DNA of 64,000 nt, from assembly GCF_019880405.1 (NCBI RefSeq), contig NZ_CP082269.1, positions 3,720,001 through 3,784,000 on the forward strand, read 5' to 3'. The translations under genes were made by a program, and so were the position numbers. The DNA comes from Enterobacter sp. C2. Its GTDB lineage: Bacteria; Pseudomonadota; Gammaproteobacteria; Enterobacterales; Enterobacteriaceae. Below the pieces are notes generated by a model. It made no database searches, was not told the origin of the DNA, and was given only the letters and a program-made list of their open reading frames with translations. Below, in pieces: positions 47,801 to 58,440 of the stretch (position 1 is the stretch's first letter; each line of letters begins with the position of its first letter).

Positions 47801-48625
47801 TGAGTCGATATCAAGGGCGTCGAGTCGGGTGTTGCCGTCGATGCTGCTCACCTTTAACAGCAGGCTGCGCACCAGAATGTCGGTATCACCGGTAAGACGC
47901 AGCTGCTCGCCGCGAAACTCTTCAATATTGAGGTTGAGCGGCAGATGAACGTCGGTCATCTCCGGCAGCACTGGCTTAGAGAAGAGCTCCTTCAGCGTTT
48001 CACCCAGAGGTTTCTCCTCGGGTTTCGGCTGTTCGATCTTCGGCTCAACGATCTGCTCCTGCGCCACGTCGGCCACCTTCGGCAGGGCAATCAGCAGCCC
48101 CTGTAACGAGGTTGGCTTAACGGTCAGGTTTTTCTCCTGCCAATTCAGCCCGGTGGTGAAATCCATCACCGAAACGGTAGTGTTATCGATCTTGATATTG
48201 ACGTTGTTCAGCGCCACCCGGCTGAGGGTAATCGGATAGGGAGTAGAGAGATCGAGCGGTCCGCTATCCTCCTCTTCCACCTGAGCGGCAGGCGGCATCT
48301 TAGTGCTATCTACCGTCACGTTAATGTCTTTTAGCGACAGATCGTTAACGCACAGGCTGCTGTCCCGCAAGCAGGCAAGCTTTACCGCAAGGTGAATCTC
48401 TCCGGCATTAACCGCCACGCCGGGCTGGTCATAGCGGATATTACGCAGGGTCAGGTCACGCCAGCCGCCGGTAACCTGGCCAATCTCCAGCCCTGGTACC
48501 CAGCGGTTCGCGGCCTTGAACAGAATATGCAGCCCGCTGGTGGTGCCCACCAGAAACGCCACCGCCCCCAGCAGCAGCACAATAAACACCACCACCCCGA
48601 GGCTTATCTTCTTCCATAAACTCAT
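44849..48625 (-). CDS. tamB: Translocation and assembly module subunit TamB
   Basis: 1258 aa (E. coli 1259). N-terminal inner-membrane anchor ([20 protein letters not shown]), then a very long beta-rich region forming a hydrophobic groove across the periplasm, and the C-terminal DUF490 domain ending [21 protein letters not shown]-like (ends YQFEF). AsmA-like bridge, linked to phospholipid transport and outer-membrane protein insertion with TamA. Overlaps tamA by 4 nt. Confidence 0.97.
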   Translation of the reverse strand: MSLWKKISLGVVVFIVLLLGAVAFLVGTTSGLHILFKAANRWVPGLEIGQVTGGWRDLTLRNIRYDQPGVAVNAGEIHLAVKLACLRDSSLCVNDLSLKDINVTVDSTKMPPAAQVEEEDSGPLDLSTPYPITLSRVALNNVNIKIDNTTVSVMDFTTGLNWQEKNLTVKPTSLQGLLIALPKVADVAQEQIVEPKIEQPKPEEKPLGETLKELFSKPVLPEMTDVHLPLNLNIEEFRGEQLRLTGDTDILVRSLLLKVSSIDGNTRLDALDIDSNQGTVNATGTAQLSNSWPVDITLNSTLNVDPLKGEKVKLKIGGALRETLDVGVNLSGPVDMVLRAKTQLAEAGLPLNLDIISEQLYWPFTGERQYQADDLRLKLSGKMTDYTLSFRTAVKGQQVPPATITLDAKGNEQQINLDKLTIAALEGKTELKALLDWQQAISWRGELTLNGINTAKEVPDWPSKLNGLIKTRGSLYGGSWQMEVPEMKITGNVKNNNVNVNGSLKGNSYMQWTVPGLHLELGRNSADVKGELGVKALNLDANIDAPGLDNALPGLGGTAKGLVKVRGTVDAPQVQADITANNLRWQELSIARVRVEGDIKSTDQIAGSLTARVERIVQPGVNLSLVTMDAKGSEKQHELNLRAQGEPVSGQLRLAGSFDRANQRWKGTLSDTRFATPVGPWSLNRAIALDYRGEEQKVSIGPHCWTNPNAELCVPQTVDAGAEGRAVVNLNRFDLAMLKPFMPDTTQASGSFSGRADVSWDTTKPGLPQGEVTLAGRNVRVTQTVNDAPLRVAFDTLNLNAKLRDNRADLGWMMRLTNNGQFDGQVQVTDPQGQRNLGGTVNIRNFSIAMINAIFSRGEKAAGTLNANLRLAGNVQSPQLFGQMGLNGVDIDANFMPFEMQPSQVAMNFNGQSSTLQGVVRTRQGEINLSGNADWSQIDNWRARIAAKGSRVRITVPPMVRLDASPDVVFEATPQLFTLDGSIDVPWARIVVHDVPESAVGVSSDEVMLNSQLQPEEPQTAGIPINSNLTVHVGNNVRLDAFGLKARLTGDLKVAQDKQGLGLNGQINIPQGRFHAYGQDLIVRKGELLFSGPPDQPLLNIEAIRNPESTENDVIAGVRVTGTADEPKAEIFSDPAMSQQEALSYLLRGQGLESTQSDSAAMTSALVGLGVAQSGQVVGRIGETFGVSNLALDTQGVGDSSQVVVSGYVLPGLQVKYGVGIFDSLATLTLRYRLMPKLYLEAVSGVDQALDLLYQFEF

Positions 48626-50355
48626 AATTCAGGCCCCAGACCGATGTAGAACTGTAGATCGTGCTTGTCGTCGTCGGCGATAGGCAGGGCAAAATCAAGC
48701 TTTATCGGCCCGACCGGCGACTCCCAGCGCACGCCCACGCCCGCGCCGGTTTTAAAGTCGCTGCGGCGGATATCGCTCACCGCCTCGCCGCTGTCGATGA
48801 AGGTCGCGCCCCACCACTTGCCGGTCACGTTGTACTGATACTCCAGCGAGCCGGTGGCCAGCTTCGAGGCCCCCTTCAGCTTGCCTTCGCTATCCTCTGG
48901 CGAGATCGATTTGTACTTATAGCCACGGATGCTGCGATCGCCCCCGGCAAAGAAGCGCAAATCCGGCGGCACCCGGTCGAAATCGCCGGTTTCGATCCAG
49001 CCCAGGTTGCCGCGCACCACAAAGCGGTGGCGATCGTAGAGGGTACGGATCCAGACGTTCTGCGCCTGCAGGACCGAGAAGTCGACGTCAGACCCCCAGG
49101 CCGTGTTGGAGTAGTCGATGGAGTAGCGCTGGGAGTCGCCCCAGGTCGGCATCAGGCCGCCGCGCGAGCGGGTCCGGCTAATCATCACGCCAGGGTAGAG
49201 CAGCATGGTGGTATTGGTCACGCTGCCCTGGGTAAAGTGATCCAGGCTCCAGCGCAGGTTAATGGCGCGCTGCCAGCCGCTGGAGAGATCCCAGTAGCGG
49301 GAGAGCGCCAGGGTAGTAGAGTCCGCCTCGGTATCATTGAGGTCGGTACGCTTAAAGCCGCCCTGCACCAGGTAGTACTGCTCCAGCGGATTCTTCAGCA
49401 GCGGCATCTTGTAGCTAAAGTCGAGCTGCTGTTCGGGCGCGGAGATGCTGGTAGAGGTGGTGAAGCTGTGGCCGTAGGAGTTAATCCACGGCTTGCGCCA
49501 GGTGGCTTTCACACGCGGACCGACGTCGGTAGAGTAGCCCACCCCGGTCTCTATCGTATTCTGCGTGCGCGGCGAGACAACCCCGTGCAGCGGCAGCACC
49601 TTGGTTTTACGCGATTTTTCAAACTCTGGGGCAACAATCACCGAGTTAAACCAGCCGGTGGCGGAGAGACGGCGGTTCAGCTCCGCCAGATCTTTCGTCT
49701 GGTACTCGTCGCCCTCTTTAAAGGGCACCAGGTTTTGCAGATACTCGTCGCGGATCTGCGAACCTTCAAAAGTCACCTTGCCGAAGCGGTAGCGCTGCCC
49801 GCTGTCGTAGTCGATATCCCAGAATGCCTGATGGCGATCGAGAGCGATGCCGAGCTGGCTTTTGTTGAAGGCGCTGTCGAAGTAGCCTTTGCGCAGCGCG
49901 ACGCTGGTAAGGCCCTTCTTAAAGCTGTCGTAGTCGTTATGGTTCAGTACTGTGCCAATCGCCGGTCGGGTTTTTAACAGATCGAGGTAGTCACTGTCGG
50001 TGCGTGCTCCGCCGCGCAGGATCACATCCGTCCCCCCTACGCGCACAGGCGTGCCGGGCGAGACGCGGGCGATCAGCACCTGGCGGCCCTTCGCCGGCGG
50101 TGGACGCAGTTCAAAATCGATGGTTGGCTCATAGTAGCCTAGCGCTTTTAGTCCGTCGCGGATGGCATCATCAACGCGAGCGCGGAAACGCTGATCTGCC
50201 GTTACTTCATCACTCTCGATGGTTGAGAGCTGGGCACGAACGTTTTTTTGCAGCGCGCCCGATAACCCCTCTACCTGTAAACGGACGTTTGCCGCTAAGG
50301 CCGTTCCGCTTACCAGCAGCAGGGTAGTGAAACCTATCAGTCGGATGTGTGGCAC
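48622..50355 (-). CDS. tamA: Translocation and assembly module subunit TamA
   Basis: 577 aa, E. coli length. Signal peptide 1-21 ([16 protein letters not shown]), three POTRA domains (about 22-265) and a 16-strand BamA-type barrel, with [11 protein letters not shown] in the lid/loop region (VRGF/Y-like motif). C-terminus [11 protein letters not shown]. Outer-membrane partner of TamB; divergent from msrA. Confidence 0.97.
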   Translation of the reverse strand: MPHIRLIGFTTLLLVSGTALAANVRLQVEGLSGALQKNVRAQLSTIESDEVTADQRFRARVDDAIRDGLKALGYYEPTIDFELRPPPAKGRQVLIARVSPGTPVRVGGTDVILRGGARTDSDYLDLLKTRPAIGTVLNHNDYDSFKKGLTSVALRKGYFDSAFNKSQLGIALDRHQAFWDIDYDSGQRYRFGKVTFEGSQIRDEYLQNLVPFKEGDEYQTKDLAELNRRLSATGWFNSVIVAPEFEKSRKTKVLPLHGVVSPRTQNTIETGVGYSTDVGPRVKATWRKPWINSYGHSFTTSTSISAPEQQLDFSYKMPLLKNPLEQYYLVQGGFKRTDLNDTEADSTTLALSRYWDLSSGWQRAINLRWSLDHFTQGSVTNTTMLLYPGVMISRTRSRGGLMPTWGDSQRYSIDYSNTAWGSDVDFSVLQAQNVWIRTLYDRHRFVVRGNLGWIETGDFDRVPPDLRFFAGGDRSIRGYKYKSISPEDSEGKLKGASKLATGSLEYQYNVTGKWWGATFIDSGEAVSDIRRSDFKTGAGVGVRWESPVGPIKLDFALPIADDDKHDLQFYIGLGPEL

Positions 50356-50566
50356 GTTCTCTCCTGAATATCAGGCTCCCTGAAGGTAAGGAAACCGAAA
50401 TGCCGCTCCCCGGCTAAACAAATACCCACCATAGTGGGTTGAAAAATGGCTGGCTAGCCCAATACTTCTTAATGTTTAAATCTAGCCGTATTTGCAGCAT
50501 TTATTGTGTTCAATTCAACGCTGCGTTACAACCTTGATCACAGATCTGTTCCTGGGAGGCCACACC

Positions 50567-51208
50567 GTGAGTCTATTTGATAAGAAGCACCTCGTTACTC
50601 AAGCGGATGCATTGCCAGGACGCAATACACCTATGCCGGTTGCCAGTCTGCATGCCGTTAACGAACACTCGATGACCAACGTACCCGAAGGGATGGAGAC
50701 CGCGCTGTTTGCGATGGGCTGCTTCTGGGGCGTGGAGCGTCTGTTCTGGGTACTGCCCGGCGTCTACAGCACCGCAGCAGGCTACGCGGGCGGCTATACG
50801 CCGAATCCCACCTACCGTGAAGTCTGTTCAGGCGAGACCGGGCACGCCGAAGCCGTGCGCGTGGTCTATGACCCAAGCGTGATTAGCTACGAGCAGCTGC
50901 TGCAGGTCTTTTGGGAGAACCATGACCCGGCTCAGGGCATGCGTCAGGGCAACGACCACGGAACTCAGTACCGCTCGGCGATTTATCCGCTGACGCCGGA
51001 GCAGGAAGCAGCCGCGAAGGCGAGCCTGGCCCGTTTCCAGCAGGCGATGCGCGCCGCTGGGGACGATCGTCAGGTGACCACCGAGATCAAAACCGCCGGG
51101 CCGTTCTACTATGCCGAGGACGATCACCAGCAGTACCTGCACAAGAACCCGTACGGCTACTGTGGGATCGGTGGGATTGGGGTGTGCCTGCCGCCGCAGA
51201 CGGTATAG
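50567..51208 (+). CDS. msrA: Peptide methionine sulfoxide reductase A
   Basis: 213 aa from GTG 50567 with GGGAGG at 50554-50559; E. coli msrA also starts with GTG ([10 protein letters not shown]). Catalytic GCFWGVE near 51-57, [28 protein letters not shown] and resolving Cys in GYCGIGG and GVCLP. Repairs Met-S-sulfoxide in proteins. Confidence 0.97.
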   Translation: MSLFDKKHLVTQADALPGRNTPMPVASLHAVNEHSMTNVPEGMETALFAMGCFWGVERLFWVLPGVYSTAAGYAGGYTPNPTYREVCSGETGHAEAVRVVYDPSVISYEQLLQVFWENHDPAQGMRQGNDHGTQYRSAIYPLTPEQEAAAKASLARFQQAMRAAGDDRQVTTEIKTAGPFYYAEDDHQQYLHKNPYGYCGIGGIGVCLPPQTV

Positions 51209-51220
51209 CTGTTGTATGTA

Positions 51221-51252
51221 AATGCGCCACGCAGAGGCGTGGCGCATTTTAT
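51221..51252 (+). terminator. msrA terminator
   Basis: AATGCGCCACGC (51221-51232) and GCGTGGCGCATT (51237-51248) with TTATT after. It marks the left edge of the lower-GC RHS insertion. Confidence 0.85.
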
Positions 51253-51325
51253 TATTGTTTAGCTTTACATAATAATATTATCCATGCGAAACGGATTCTT
51301 AGATTTATATAACTTAAAAATCCAA

Positions 51326-52504
51326 TTATAATATTTCCATACCCAGAACAACCCTACCCTCATATGTGAGGCGAACACTCCGCTTCGCGTATTTAATAAT
51401 CCGCTGGACGTTCCCCGAAATATCCATAAAATCGCCTGAAAGACCTATATAATCTGCTATTTTATATAACTCATCGGCAGATGACGTATTTGTCTTCTCC
51501 GTTGAGTAAGCCGCAATTGAAAATCCAGTAGATCCTAAACCTAATGTATTCTTAACTATATTAATAATTATCGCTGGACGAGTTCGCACATTATTATCAT
51601 GCTGCATTAAATCTTCTACCGTATCAAAATCATGACCAACAAATGTTTCGGCAGCATCCTTAAGGCCATGTTTGAATCTATGAAATAGATTCTCATCTAT
51701 ATCACTAAACCTTAATTGTTCATTTATACGAACAATTTCATCAGTAGCCACAGATGTCGTTATACCTTTTATACCCATCCTTATTTCAGACCCTGGACTT
51801 TCCATTGTCCTTAAACTTTTCATAGTACTACTTGTCATCACGAGTGATTCATTTACGGCCTCTGCAGGTACAAAAGCGCCGCTGCGGCCAAGAAGATCCT
51901 TAAAATCATTAGCTAAATCTAATGGGTTGTTAATTATTGTCACCACTGCGTTTATTAAACCGAATGCCTTACCTACCTTTTCTAATTTCATAGCTTTTTG
52001 AGGATCTTCACCAGCCTGTTCATAACCCTCTATCGTCGTTACGGCAGAAGCTATTTGCGTACCATAAGTCGCCGTAAGTTTTGCAGTTTTCGCGACAATC
52101 TTCCCCAAAGATTCCGCTGTTTCCTCAGCTAAAAAATTCCTGAAAAGCGCTCTTAAACCCATTTTCACCAACCTGTATATAAAACCATGTCCGTTTGGAT
52201 CAGCAAAATTAACTGGGTCGTTTTGGCAATAGGCGTAGGGATTAATACCTCCGACACCAAATGGACTTTCATTATCAGGGGAGGTAAAACGCATCAGAAT
52301 TGGATTATAGGTACGATAGCCATTGCCCAGATGCGAACCGCCGGTTAGAGGATCAGGCCGCTCTCCGTTAAAGCCGGGAAGAAATTTGTTTTGCACATTG
52401 TCTACAGAGCCAAAAGCAGAATAGAGATTAACCTGCCGTGTGCTGCCATCATACGCCAGTAAGGTGCTATTAGCTTTATTTGTGCCAATAAGTTGTAAAG
52501 TCAT
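51326..52504 (-). CDS. RHS-associated core protein with unrecognised C-terminal (toxin-tip) domain
   Basis: 392 aa. The RHS core runs about 41-106: FLPGFNGERPDPLTGGSHLG, NGYRTYNPILMRFTSPDNES, INPYAYCQNDP and the end motif DPNGH at 102-106. In RHS/TccC proteins what follows this motif is a variable toxin; here it is about 286 residues with no motif I know, including hydrophobic helices (RLVKMGLRALFRNF; FGLINAVVTIINN). The start is the first ATG after an in-frame UAG that separates it from the larger RHS gene upstream; ACTGGAG provides a ribosome binding site. No immunity gene is seen downstream (only 117 bp to msrA). AT-rich compared with the core. Confidence 0.85.
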   Translation of the reverse strand: MTLQLIGTNKANSTLLAYDGSTRQVNLYSAFGSVDNVQNKFLPGFNGERPDPLTGGSHLGNGYRTYNPILMRFTSPDNESPFGVGGINPYAYCQNDPVNFADPNGHGFIYRLVKMGLRALFRNFLAEETAESLGKIVAKTAKLTATYGTQIASAVTTIEGYEQAGEDPQKAMKLEKVGKAFGLINAVVTIINNPLDLANDFKDLLGRSGAFVPAEAVNESLVMTSSTMKSLRTMESPGSEIRMGIKGITTSVATDEIVRINEQLRFSDIDENLFHRFKHGLKDAAETFVGHDFDTVEDLMQHDNNVRTRPAIIINIVKNTLGLGSTGFSIAAYSTEKTNTSSADELYKIADYIGLSGDFMDISGNVQRIIKYAKRSVRLTYEGRVVLGMEIL

Positions 52505-52546
52505 AGTGTATGCTCCAGTTATTGAACGTGCCGCTGAAAATATTCT

Positions 52547-55500
52547 CTATAGCTGTTCATGGCTTACCGCAGCGGTGCCTGAAAGACCAGAAATAATTCG
52601 GTCCTGCTGCTGCTCGCTTTGACGAACCTGGTTAACAAGCTGAGCTCCACGATAATAGAGATACTGCTCTTCACCGTTTATTGATTGGAAGACAAGATTA
52701 TGTAGACCGTCGTACCCGTAGCTTGACTGCGCGCCATCGGTAGCCTCTATACTAAACAGACGGCCAGAAGCATCATAAGTTAAGACGCGACCAGCTTCAT
52801 CATAGTGCAATTGCCCATCATCGTAGTAATAAAGATTAATAACCGACGGGTAAGCAGGATTGCCTTGATGCCCAATCGAGGTAAGCTGAGTAGGATCGCT
52901 GCTATTTTCATAAATAAAGGTTGCAATATCTTTTACATCGCTGCTACTCAACGTGGTGCAGGTCTTAATGTTATTTAGACAGTCATATTCAAATGTCTGG
53001 GAAACAAACTCTTGACCATATCCATCTTTCGGTAGCGAACTACCGCTACATTCGTGGCAATGAAGCCTGTTACGTGAATCATAGTAGTAGTGATTATCGC
53101 TAAGCGTTTCGGTACCCTGCTCAATCTTAACGCGAGAAACCTGATTATTTTCAAAATACTCAGTAGTAATGATAATAGACTCACCGCTATCAGGTATGAT
53201 TGTACGGGTCTGCTCACGGCTATAATCATCATACTCAATTTGTGTTGTGAGACACGTGCTTTCACTAACGGATTGGGCCGTTTGCGTCAGGAGTCGTCCA
53301 AATTCATCATAGCCGAAAGTTATAGTTACAGCAGGATCGCTAATGGTCCAGGGTTTACACGCATCTTTTCCCGAAAGATAATAGTCAAGCCACTGAGCCT
53401 TACCCGACATATCGGTATAGCTTACCGGCTTATTCAGCACGCTCCAGGTATAAAGAGGTTGTTTACTCCCGAGATTGTTAGCTATTGTTTCAGTTTCTAC
53501 TGAGCCTGAATTATACCAGGTGTAGGAATTTGTTAGCTGACAGTTCTCGGTTACAGTATCGAGGAACCCACTATTTTTAAAATAGGTATAGCCCTGCTGT
53601 GTTTCGTTCTCTTTATCTATGGCAGTAATGTTACTTAAGGCATTCTCCAGCATAGGCTCATAGGTATAGGTAAATACTCGGCTCAAGCTGTCAGTAAAAC
53701 TATCTGGATCAAGCTTACTACCAACATAGGTATATGATTCATATCGACCTCCAACAGTCGAATTGTTTACTCTCCCTAAACCATCGACCTCTCGGCTACC
53801 TAACAGATAGCTTGTGCCATCCACGTCGGTGACGGTAATAGTGGTTACCATTTCATGTGTAAACTGTGGAGCAAATGTCTTAGTAACAACAGTACCATCA
53901 GCATAGGTTGATTTATAGACACGGTCAAAGTCATCATATTCATAAAGTGTAGGATGATCTAACTGATCTATTAATTTACGCAGGCGCTTAAGTCCATCAT
54001 AGTATGATTGGGTGGTGGAATAGATATTACCTTTTGAGTCATACTGCGTGATCGATTCAGGGACAGCCTGATTATTCAACATAACTATACTATTAGATTC
54101 TATCTTGCCAGAAGCCGACTGGAATTTTTTAGATATAGTATGGCCAACTGATGAAAATTGCATTGCCCGTGTCAGATAAACGCTACCATCAGGGTTATCG
54201 CTGTCAGAGAACAATTCATGCGCACATGAACGCCCCCAGTCGTCATAACGGGTTTTAATATTGACCGTTGCCGATAGTACCTTTCCAGCATCGTTAATAT
54301 AGCTGTCTGTTACCTCCTCGAAAAGAATCCTTCCTACAGAGTCGTATTTGCGCGTCAAGATCGTACTAAAATCCGTGCCCGTCAATTCCGCGATATTTTT
54401 TTCAATTGAGATGACCCTACCGAAGGAATCGTAATTAAGCCGGGAGGCGTTACCATTATAGTTAGTAATAGTTGTACTGAGCTTAGTCACATTACCATAA
54501 TTGTCTGTTTCCATCATATAATCTGCACGCGCAGTTCTTTCATATTGCGCATCGCCCTCATGAGCGTACATATGATCAAAGTGACCCGAGGACGTGTAAT
54601 AGTAAGTGTGAGGTGTGCCATTAAAATTTGTCAACGAAACAAGTTTACCGGAATAGCATGACCGTGCCATTACGCCAGTTAATGAAAAATTATCAAAGCT
54701 AGTTATAACTACCGTACTCTCAAGATTCATATCGGTTAATGTATAGTCATGTGCCTGACTCGTTAAATAGGAGGTAGAACCTGTCGAGCCTGTATTGTAA
54801 ATAGTTGTATTCTTAGCTGATATATGTCCATATTTAAAAGATTTCTTATCGTCTGAATAATATTTCGTATCCAGCGTTGTTAATGACTGCTTCCCACTAT
54901 CTGTTAATTTCACCGAAGACTCTTTAACCTTAACAAGACTGGTTGTCATAGGCCTATCGTCCAGCGCATCGAGCGAGCCGTACCGATAATAAGTTGCCCG
55001 AATCGGCACGTCGACATATTCCGAGGGCGCAGGCGTGACCTTTTTACTTTTCACCAGGTTGGCGAAGCCATTAGGATCGGCAGGGCAGCCGGTGTAGTCG
55101 TCAGCGCTATCTGCTTCACCGTCCGCGCTGTAATACTCATAGTCGGTCTGGATACCGTCGGGATCGATCTGCTGCGTCAGATTGCCGAAATCATCGTATT
55201 GGTATTGCGTCAATTCACTACGCGTACCGCTGCTGTCCGTCCACGTCAATGTTTGTGTTAAGGGATACTGGTATTGCGCAGGCAGATCGTCATAGCTGGT
55301 ATCAGGGTGATCGGCCTGCCACGCATCGGCATAGTAGTACGTTTCAGACGTGTAGTGAGTGTCACCCTGCAACACTTCCAGCTTGCTCAGAAGATGGTAG
55401 TTATTGTAGGTATAAGTAGTGGTGATCTCTTGCCCATCGCTGTCGGTCTGTGTCAGCGTCGTGGAGTAGAAATAGTCCTGCCCCGCCAGGCTATAAACAT

Positions 55501-56470
55501 AGTCGGTCGAGGCGTCCCACTGGCCGCCCTGGGGGGCATCGTAGCCCAGATAGTTAGGGAAACCCTGCAGGGTATCTGGTGTATAGGTCGTGATCATTTG
55601 CGGCTGATCAAAACCAGGGTCGATAACCAGTTCTGTGACAGCGGGAAGTGAACCTTCTCCGGATTGATCCGGAAACAGCATCAGGCCGTTGGTTGTGCCA
55701 CTGTTATAGATTACAGATTTAATTAATCCGGTAATCGCCTGGGTTTTGGTCAGGGTAAGCAGCCCATCACCCATCCCCACATCGTCATAAAAATATTGCC
55801 ACTGGCCTTCAGGTAGCCCAGAGTGAGAAATAGCTGACAGATAGCCATTCGATTTTTGCAGAGTAATGGTGTACTCCTCACTGGAGCCAGGATAAAAGGT
55901 CAGGGCAGGCCCGGCATCATGATCGAATATTAAATGCGTTACGCCGCTGTCATCGACAATAGAGTCAATCCCCCAGCCCCAGGACGTAAAATCCCAGTTA
56001 ATATTTAACGAGTACCCCAGCGCGGTATATATTCTGGTCGTGACATAAATACCCGAATCATATTCAGTTAAATCGGTCACGCTGCCATCATTTTCTATTA
56101 CTCTAAACCCATCGCTACCGTCCGGATTGCTTATCCGGATGAAATCAAAGTTGCGCATCTTATTTTGCCGGACAATCGGCGGATTCACTGAGGCATCTAC
56201 TGTGTAGCTCTCCCCCGATGCCAGCGAAAGCTGTCCATTGGTATAGTCAAAAAGAGTCAGCGCTGGCGCAATCCCGATACCCAAATCATAATAGTCAGTG
56301 CCTGAGGTAGCCGAATAGCTGATAGAAAAAGTCAGCTCCGGCCCCATGGCGCTATTACCAATGATTTGGCCAAGGGAATGCTGAAAGCTAAACAGGCGGG
56401 TACGTGGATCGACATCCTCAGAAGAGGCGCTAACAAAATTGGGTGTTTGTGAATAGTAATTTGCACTCAT
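52547..56470 (-). CDS. TccC/RHS-type YD-repeat protein
   Basis: 1307 aa. The N-terminus (DPRTRLFSFQHSLGQIIGNS) and the region to about 300 match the RHS/sugar-binding shell start of TccC-like proteins. Many YD repeats follow, e.g. YQYDDFGNLTQQIDPDGIQT, YEYDDFDRVYKSTYADGT, FGYDEFGRLLTQTAQS and YDEAGRVLTYDASGRLFSIE. It ends within YYRGAQLVNQV at about 1273, then SHEQL and stop, before the RHS core, which lies in the next gene in the same frame. No signal peptide. TccC-like proteins form a hollow shell that holds a toxin and are delivered with TcA/TcB; no tcA, tcB, vgrG or hcp gene is in the window, so delivery is unknown. The insertion lies between msrA and ytfL, adjacent in E. coli. Confidence 0.9.
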   Translation of the reverse strand: MSANYYSQTPNFVSASSEDVDPRTRLFSFQHSLGQIIGNSAMGPELTFSISYSATSGTDYYDLGIGIAPALTLFDYTNGQLSLASGESYTVDASVNPPIVRQNKMRNFDFIRISNPDGSDGFRVIENDGSVTDLTEYDSGIYVTTRIYTALGYSLNINWDFTSWGWGIDSIVDDSGVTHLIFDHDAGPALTFYPGSSEEYTITLQKSNGYLSAISHSGLPEGQWQYFYDDVGMGDGLLTLTKTQAITGLIKSVIYNSGTTNGLMLFPDQSGEGSLPAVTELVIDPGFDQPQMITTYTPDTLQGFPNYLGYDAPQGGQWDASTDYVYSLAGQDYFYSTTLTQTDSDGQEITTTYTYNNYHLLSKLEVLQGDTHYTSETYYYADAWQADHPDTSYDDLPAQYQYPLTQTLTWTDSSGTRSELTQYQYDDFGNLTQQIDPDGIQTDYEYYSADGEADSADDYTGCPADPNGFANLVKSKKVTPAPSEYVDVPIRATYYRYGSLDALDDRPMTTSLVKVKESSVKLTDSGKQSLTTLDTKYYSDDKKSFKYGHISAKNTTIYNTGSTGSTSYLTSQAHDYTLTDMNLESTVVITSFDNFSLTGVMARSCYSGKLVSLTNFNGTPHTYYYTSSGHFDHMYAHEGDAQYERTARADYMMETDNYGNVTKLSTTITNYNGNASRLNYDSFGRVISIEKNIAELTGTDFSTILTRKYDSVGRILFEEVTDSYINDAGKVLSATVNIKTRYDDWGRSCAHELFSDSDNPDGSVYLTRAMQFSSVGHTISKKFQSASGKIESNSIVMLNNQAVPESITQYDSKGNIYSTTQSYYDGLKRLRKLIDQLDHPTLYEYDDFDRVYKSTYADGTVVTKTFAPQFTHEMVTTITVTDVDGTSYLLGSREVDGLGRVNNSTVGGRYESYTYVGSKLDPDSFTDSLSRVFTYTYEPMLENALSNITAIDKENETQQGYTYFKNSGFLDTVTENCQLTNSYTWYNSGSVETETIANNLGSKQPLYTWSVLNKPVSYTDMSGKAQWLDYYLSGKDACKPWTISDPAVTITFGYDEFGRLLTQTAQSVSESTCLTTQIEYDDYSREQTRTIIPDSGESIIITTEYFENNQVSRVKIEQGTETLSDNHYYYDSRNRLHCHECSGSSLPKDGYGQEFVSQTFEYDCLNNIKTCTTLSSSDVKDIATFIYENSSDPTQLTSIGHQGNPAYPSVINLYYYDDGQLHYDEAGRVLTYDASGRLFSIEATDGAQSSYGYDGLHNLVFQSINGEEQYLYYRGAQLVNQVRQSEQQQDRIISGLSGTAAVSHEQL

Positions 56471-56804
56471 GACGGTACCTCAGCAATAAAATGAATTATT
56501 AATAAGGGAAAATAGACGGGCATTTATAAAATTAGTGTTTCCTACTTTATTTAAAAAGCCCGTTTTTTGGCGCGCCATGGCTGATATTTAGATGATGTAA
56601 TAAGAGCAAACCCGACTACGTAGCAGGTTTAAAACTGGCTACTGTACAAACAGTGTACTGACTACGCTGGCAGCCCTCCCCTGCCTTACGCTATACTACC
56701 CCAGGATCGCAGATCCACTCGCTGTGGATCGGCGTTTAACCTGATGTATTACATGGATTTTCAACTTTCCCCTCTTGAGGATCTGGCCAATGGCTGGATA
56801 AGAT
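56471..56804. other. Spacer between the RHS gene and ytfL (divergent promoters)
   Basis: 334 bp without a gene. It must hold the RHS promoter (minus) and the ytfL promoter (plus). A short inverted repeat ACTGT-ACAA-ACAGT lies near 56642-56656; its spacing is wrong for LexA. Confidence 0.5.
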
Positions 56805-58142
56805 ATGTTAAACAGTATTCTACTGATACTTTGCCTGATTGCCGTAAGTGCGTTCTTCTCGCTGTCGGAGATTTCGCTTGCGGCCTCCCGTAAAATCAAA
56901 CTTAAGCTGCTGGCCGACGATGGCAATATCAATGCCCAGCGCATCCTGAAAATGCAGGAAAACCCCGGCACCTTCTTTACCGTCGTGCAGATTGGCCTTA
57001 ACGCCGTGGCTATTCTCGGTGGTATCGTCGGTGATGCGGCCTTCTCGCCGGTGTTTTATGGCGTGCTATCAAATGTCGTGTCGCCCGAGCTGGCGGATCG
57101 GCTGAGCTTTATCCTCTCCTTCTCGCTGGTTACCGGCCTGTTCATTCTTTTCGCCGACCTGACCCCGAAACGCATCGGTATGATTGCGCCTGAAGCCGTG
57201 GCTTTGCGCATCATCAACCCGATGCGCTTCTGTCTGTTCATCTTCCGTCCGCTGGTGTGGTTCTTCAATGGGCTGTCCAACGTTATCTTCCGCATCTTTA
57301 AGCTGCCGATGGAGCGCAAGGACGACCTCACCTCCGATGACATCTACGCGGTGTTTGAGGCCGGGGCGTTGGCAGGCGTGCTGCGTAAGCAGGAGCACGA
57401 GCTAATTGAGAACGTGTTTGAACTGGAGTCGCGCACCGTGCCGTCATCCATGACCTCGCGCGAAAACGTCATCTGGTTCGATCTGCACGAAGATGAGCAG
57501 AGCCTGAAGAGCAAGGTGGCGGAGCACCCGCACTCCAAGTTCCTGGTCTGTAATCAGGATATCGATCACATCGTGGGCTACGTCGACTCAAAAGACCTGC
57601 TTAACCGCGTGCTGGCTAACCAGAGCCTGGCGCTGAACAGCGGCGTGCAGATTCGCAATACGCTGATCGTGCCGGACACCCTAACCCTCTCTGAGGCGCT
57701 AGAAAGCTTTAAGGCGGCGGGGGAAGACTTTGCGGTCATTATGAACGAGTATGCGCTGGTGGTAGGTATCATCACCCTGAATGACGTGATGACCACCCTG
57801 ATGGGGGATTTGGTCGGTCAGGGACAGGAGGACCAGATCGTTGCTCGTGATGAGAACTCCTGGCTTATCGATGGCGGTACGCCTATTGATGACGTCATGC
57901 GCGTGCTGGATATCGACGAGTTCCCACAGTCGGGTAACTACGAAACCATCGGCGGATTTATGATGTTTATGCTGCGTAAAATCCCGAAACGCACCGATTC
58001 AGTGAAGTTCTCGGGCTATAAGTTTGAGGTAGTGGATATCGATAACTACCGCATCGACCAGCTGCTGGTGACCCGCCTCGACAGCAAACCCACCACGCTG
58101 ACGCCGAAACTGCCGGACGCTGAAAACCAAAGCGCGGCGTAA
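56805..58142 (+). CDS. ytfL: CNNM/CBS-domain membrane protein YtfL (PaeA)
   Basis: 445 aa. N-terminal CNNM/DUF21 membrane domain (SILLILCLIAVSAFFSLSEISLAA; FILSFSLVTGLFILFADLTP), two CBS domains about 205-330 (RTVPSSMTSRENVIWFDL; FAVIMNEYALVVGIITLND) and a CorC_HlyC C-terminal domain. In E. coli it has been linked to polyamine (putrescine/cadaverine) export. Inner membrane. Confidence 0.95.
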   Translation: MLNSILLILCLIAVSAFFSLSEISLAASRKIKLKLLADDGNINAQRILKMQENPGTFFTVVQIGLNAVAILGGIVGDAAFSPVFYGVLSNVVSPELADRLSFILSFSLVTGLFILFADLTPKRIGMIAPEAVALRIINPMRFCLFIFRPLVWFFNGLSNVIFRIFKLPMERKDDLTSDDIYAVFEAGALAGVLRKQEHELIENVFELESRTVPSSMTSRENVIWFDLHEDEQSLKSKVAEHPHSKFLVCNQDIDHIVGYVDSKDLLNRVLANQSLALNSGVQIRNTLIVPDTLTLSEALESFKAAGEDFAVIMNEYALVVGIITLNDVMTTLMGDLVGQGQEDQIVARDENSWLIDGGTPIDDVMRVLDIDEFPQSGNYETIGGFMMFMLRKIPKRTDSVKFSGYKFEVVDIDNYRIDQLLVTRLDSKPTTLTPKLPDAENQSAA

Positions 58143-58165
58143 AGCCTCTTCCTCAGAAACATCAA

Positions 58166-58192
58166 CGGCCCCTTTAGGGGCCGTCTTATTAT
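58166..58192 (+). terminator. ytfL terminator
   Basis: ACGGCCCC-TTTA-GGGGCCGT (58166-58185) followed by CTTATTA; between convergent ytfL and ytfK. Confidence 0.8.
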
Positions 58193-58233
58193 ATTACTGA
58201 ACTACTGCATAGCACGTTTGTATAGTACGTTGC

Positions 58234-58440
58234 TTACGCCATATCGGTTTGCAGTCGCATAACCTGGCGATTGACTTCAGACATTACAGAATAGTGCTGC
58301 TTGTCTTTCACTTTTGGGACCAGGATTTTACCCTTGTCGAACTCAAAAGCGCCTACGTCCTTGATATACAACCGTCCACGGAACAGGATCTTCACGTACT
58401 TCGCTACCTGGAGCGGATTGTAACGTTGGAAAATTTTCAT
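58234..58440 (-). CDS. ytfK: Stringent-response modulator YtfK
   Basis: 68 aa from ATG 58440 (AGGAGAG upstream), E. coli length; the longer open frame upstream is not conserved. [37 protein letters not shown] and VMRLQTDMA match. In E. coli it binds SpoT and favours (p)ppGpp build-up under phosphate or fatty-acid limitation. I see no clear Pho box in its upstream region. Confidence 0.94.
   Translation of the reverse strand: MKIFQRYNPLQVAKYVKILFRGRLYIKDVGAFEFDKGKILVPKVKDKQHYSVMSEVNRQVMRLQTDMA

Noticed and set aside
56642-56662. LexA-like box before ytfL
   Set aside because: Half-sites are too close; LexA needs CTG and CAG ten bases apart.
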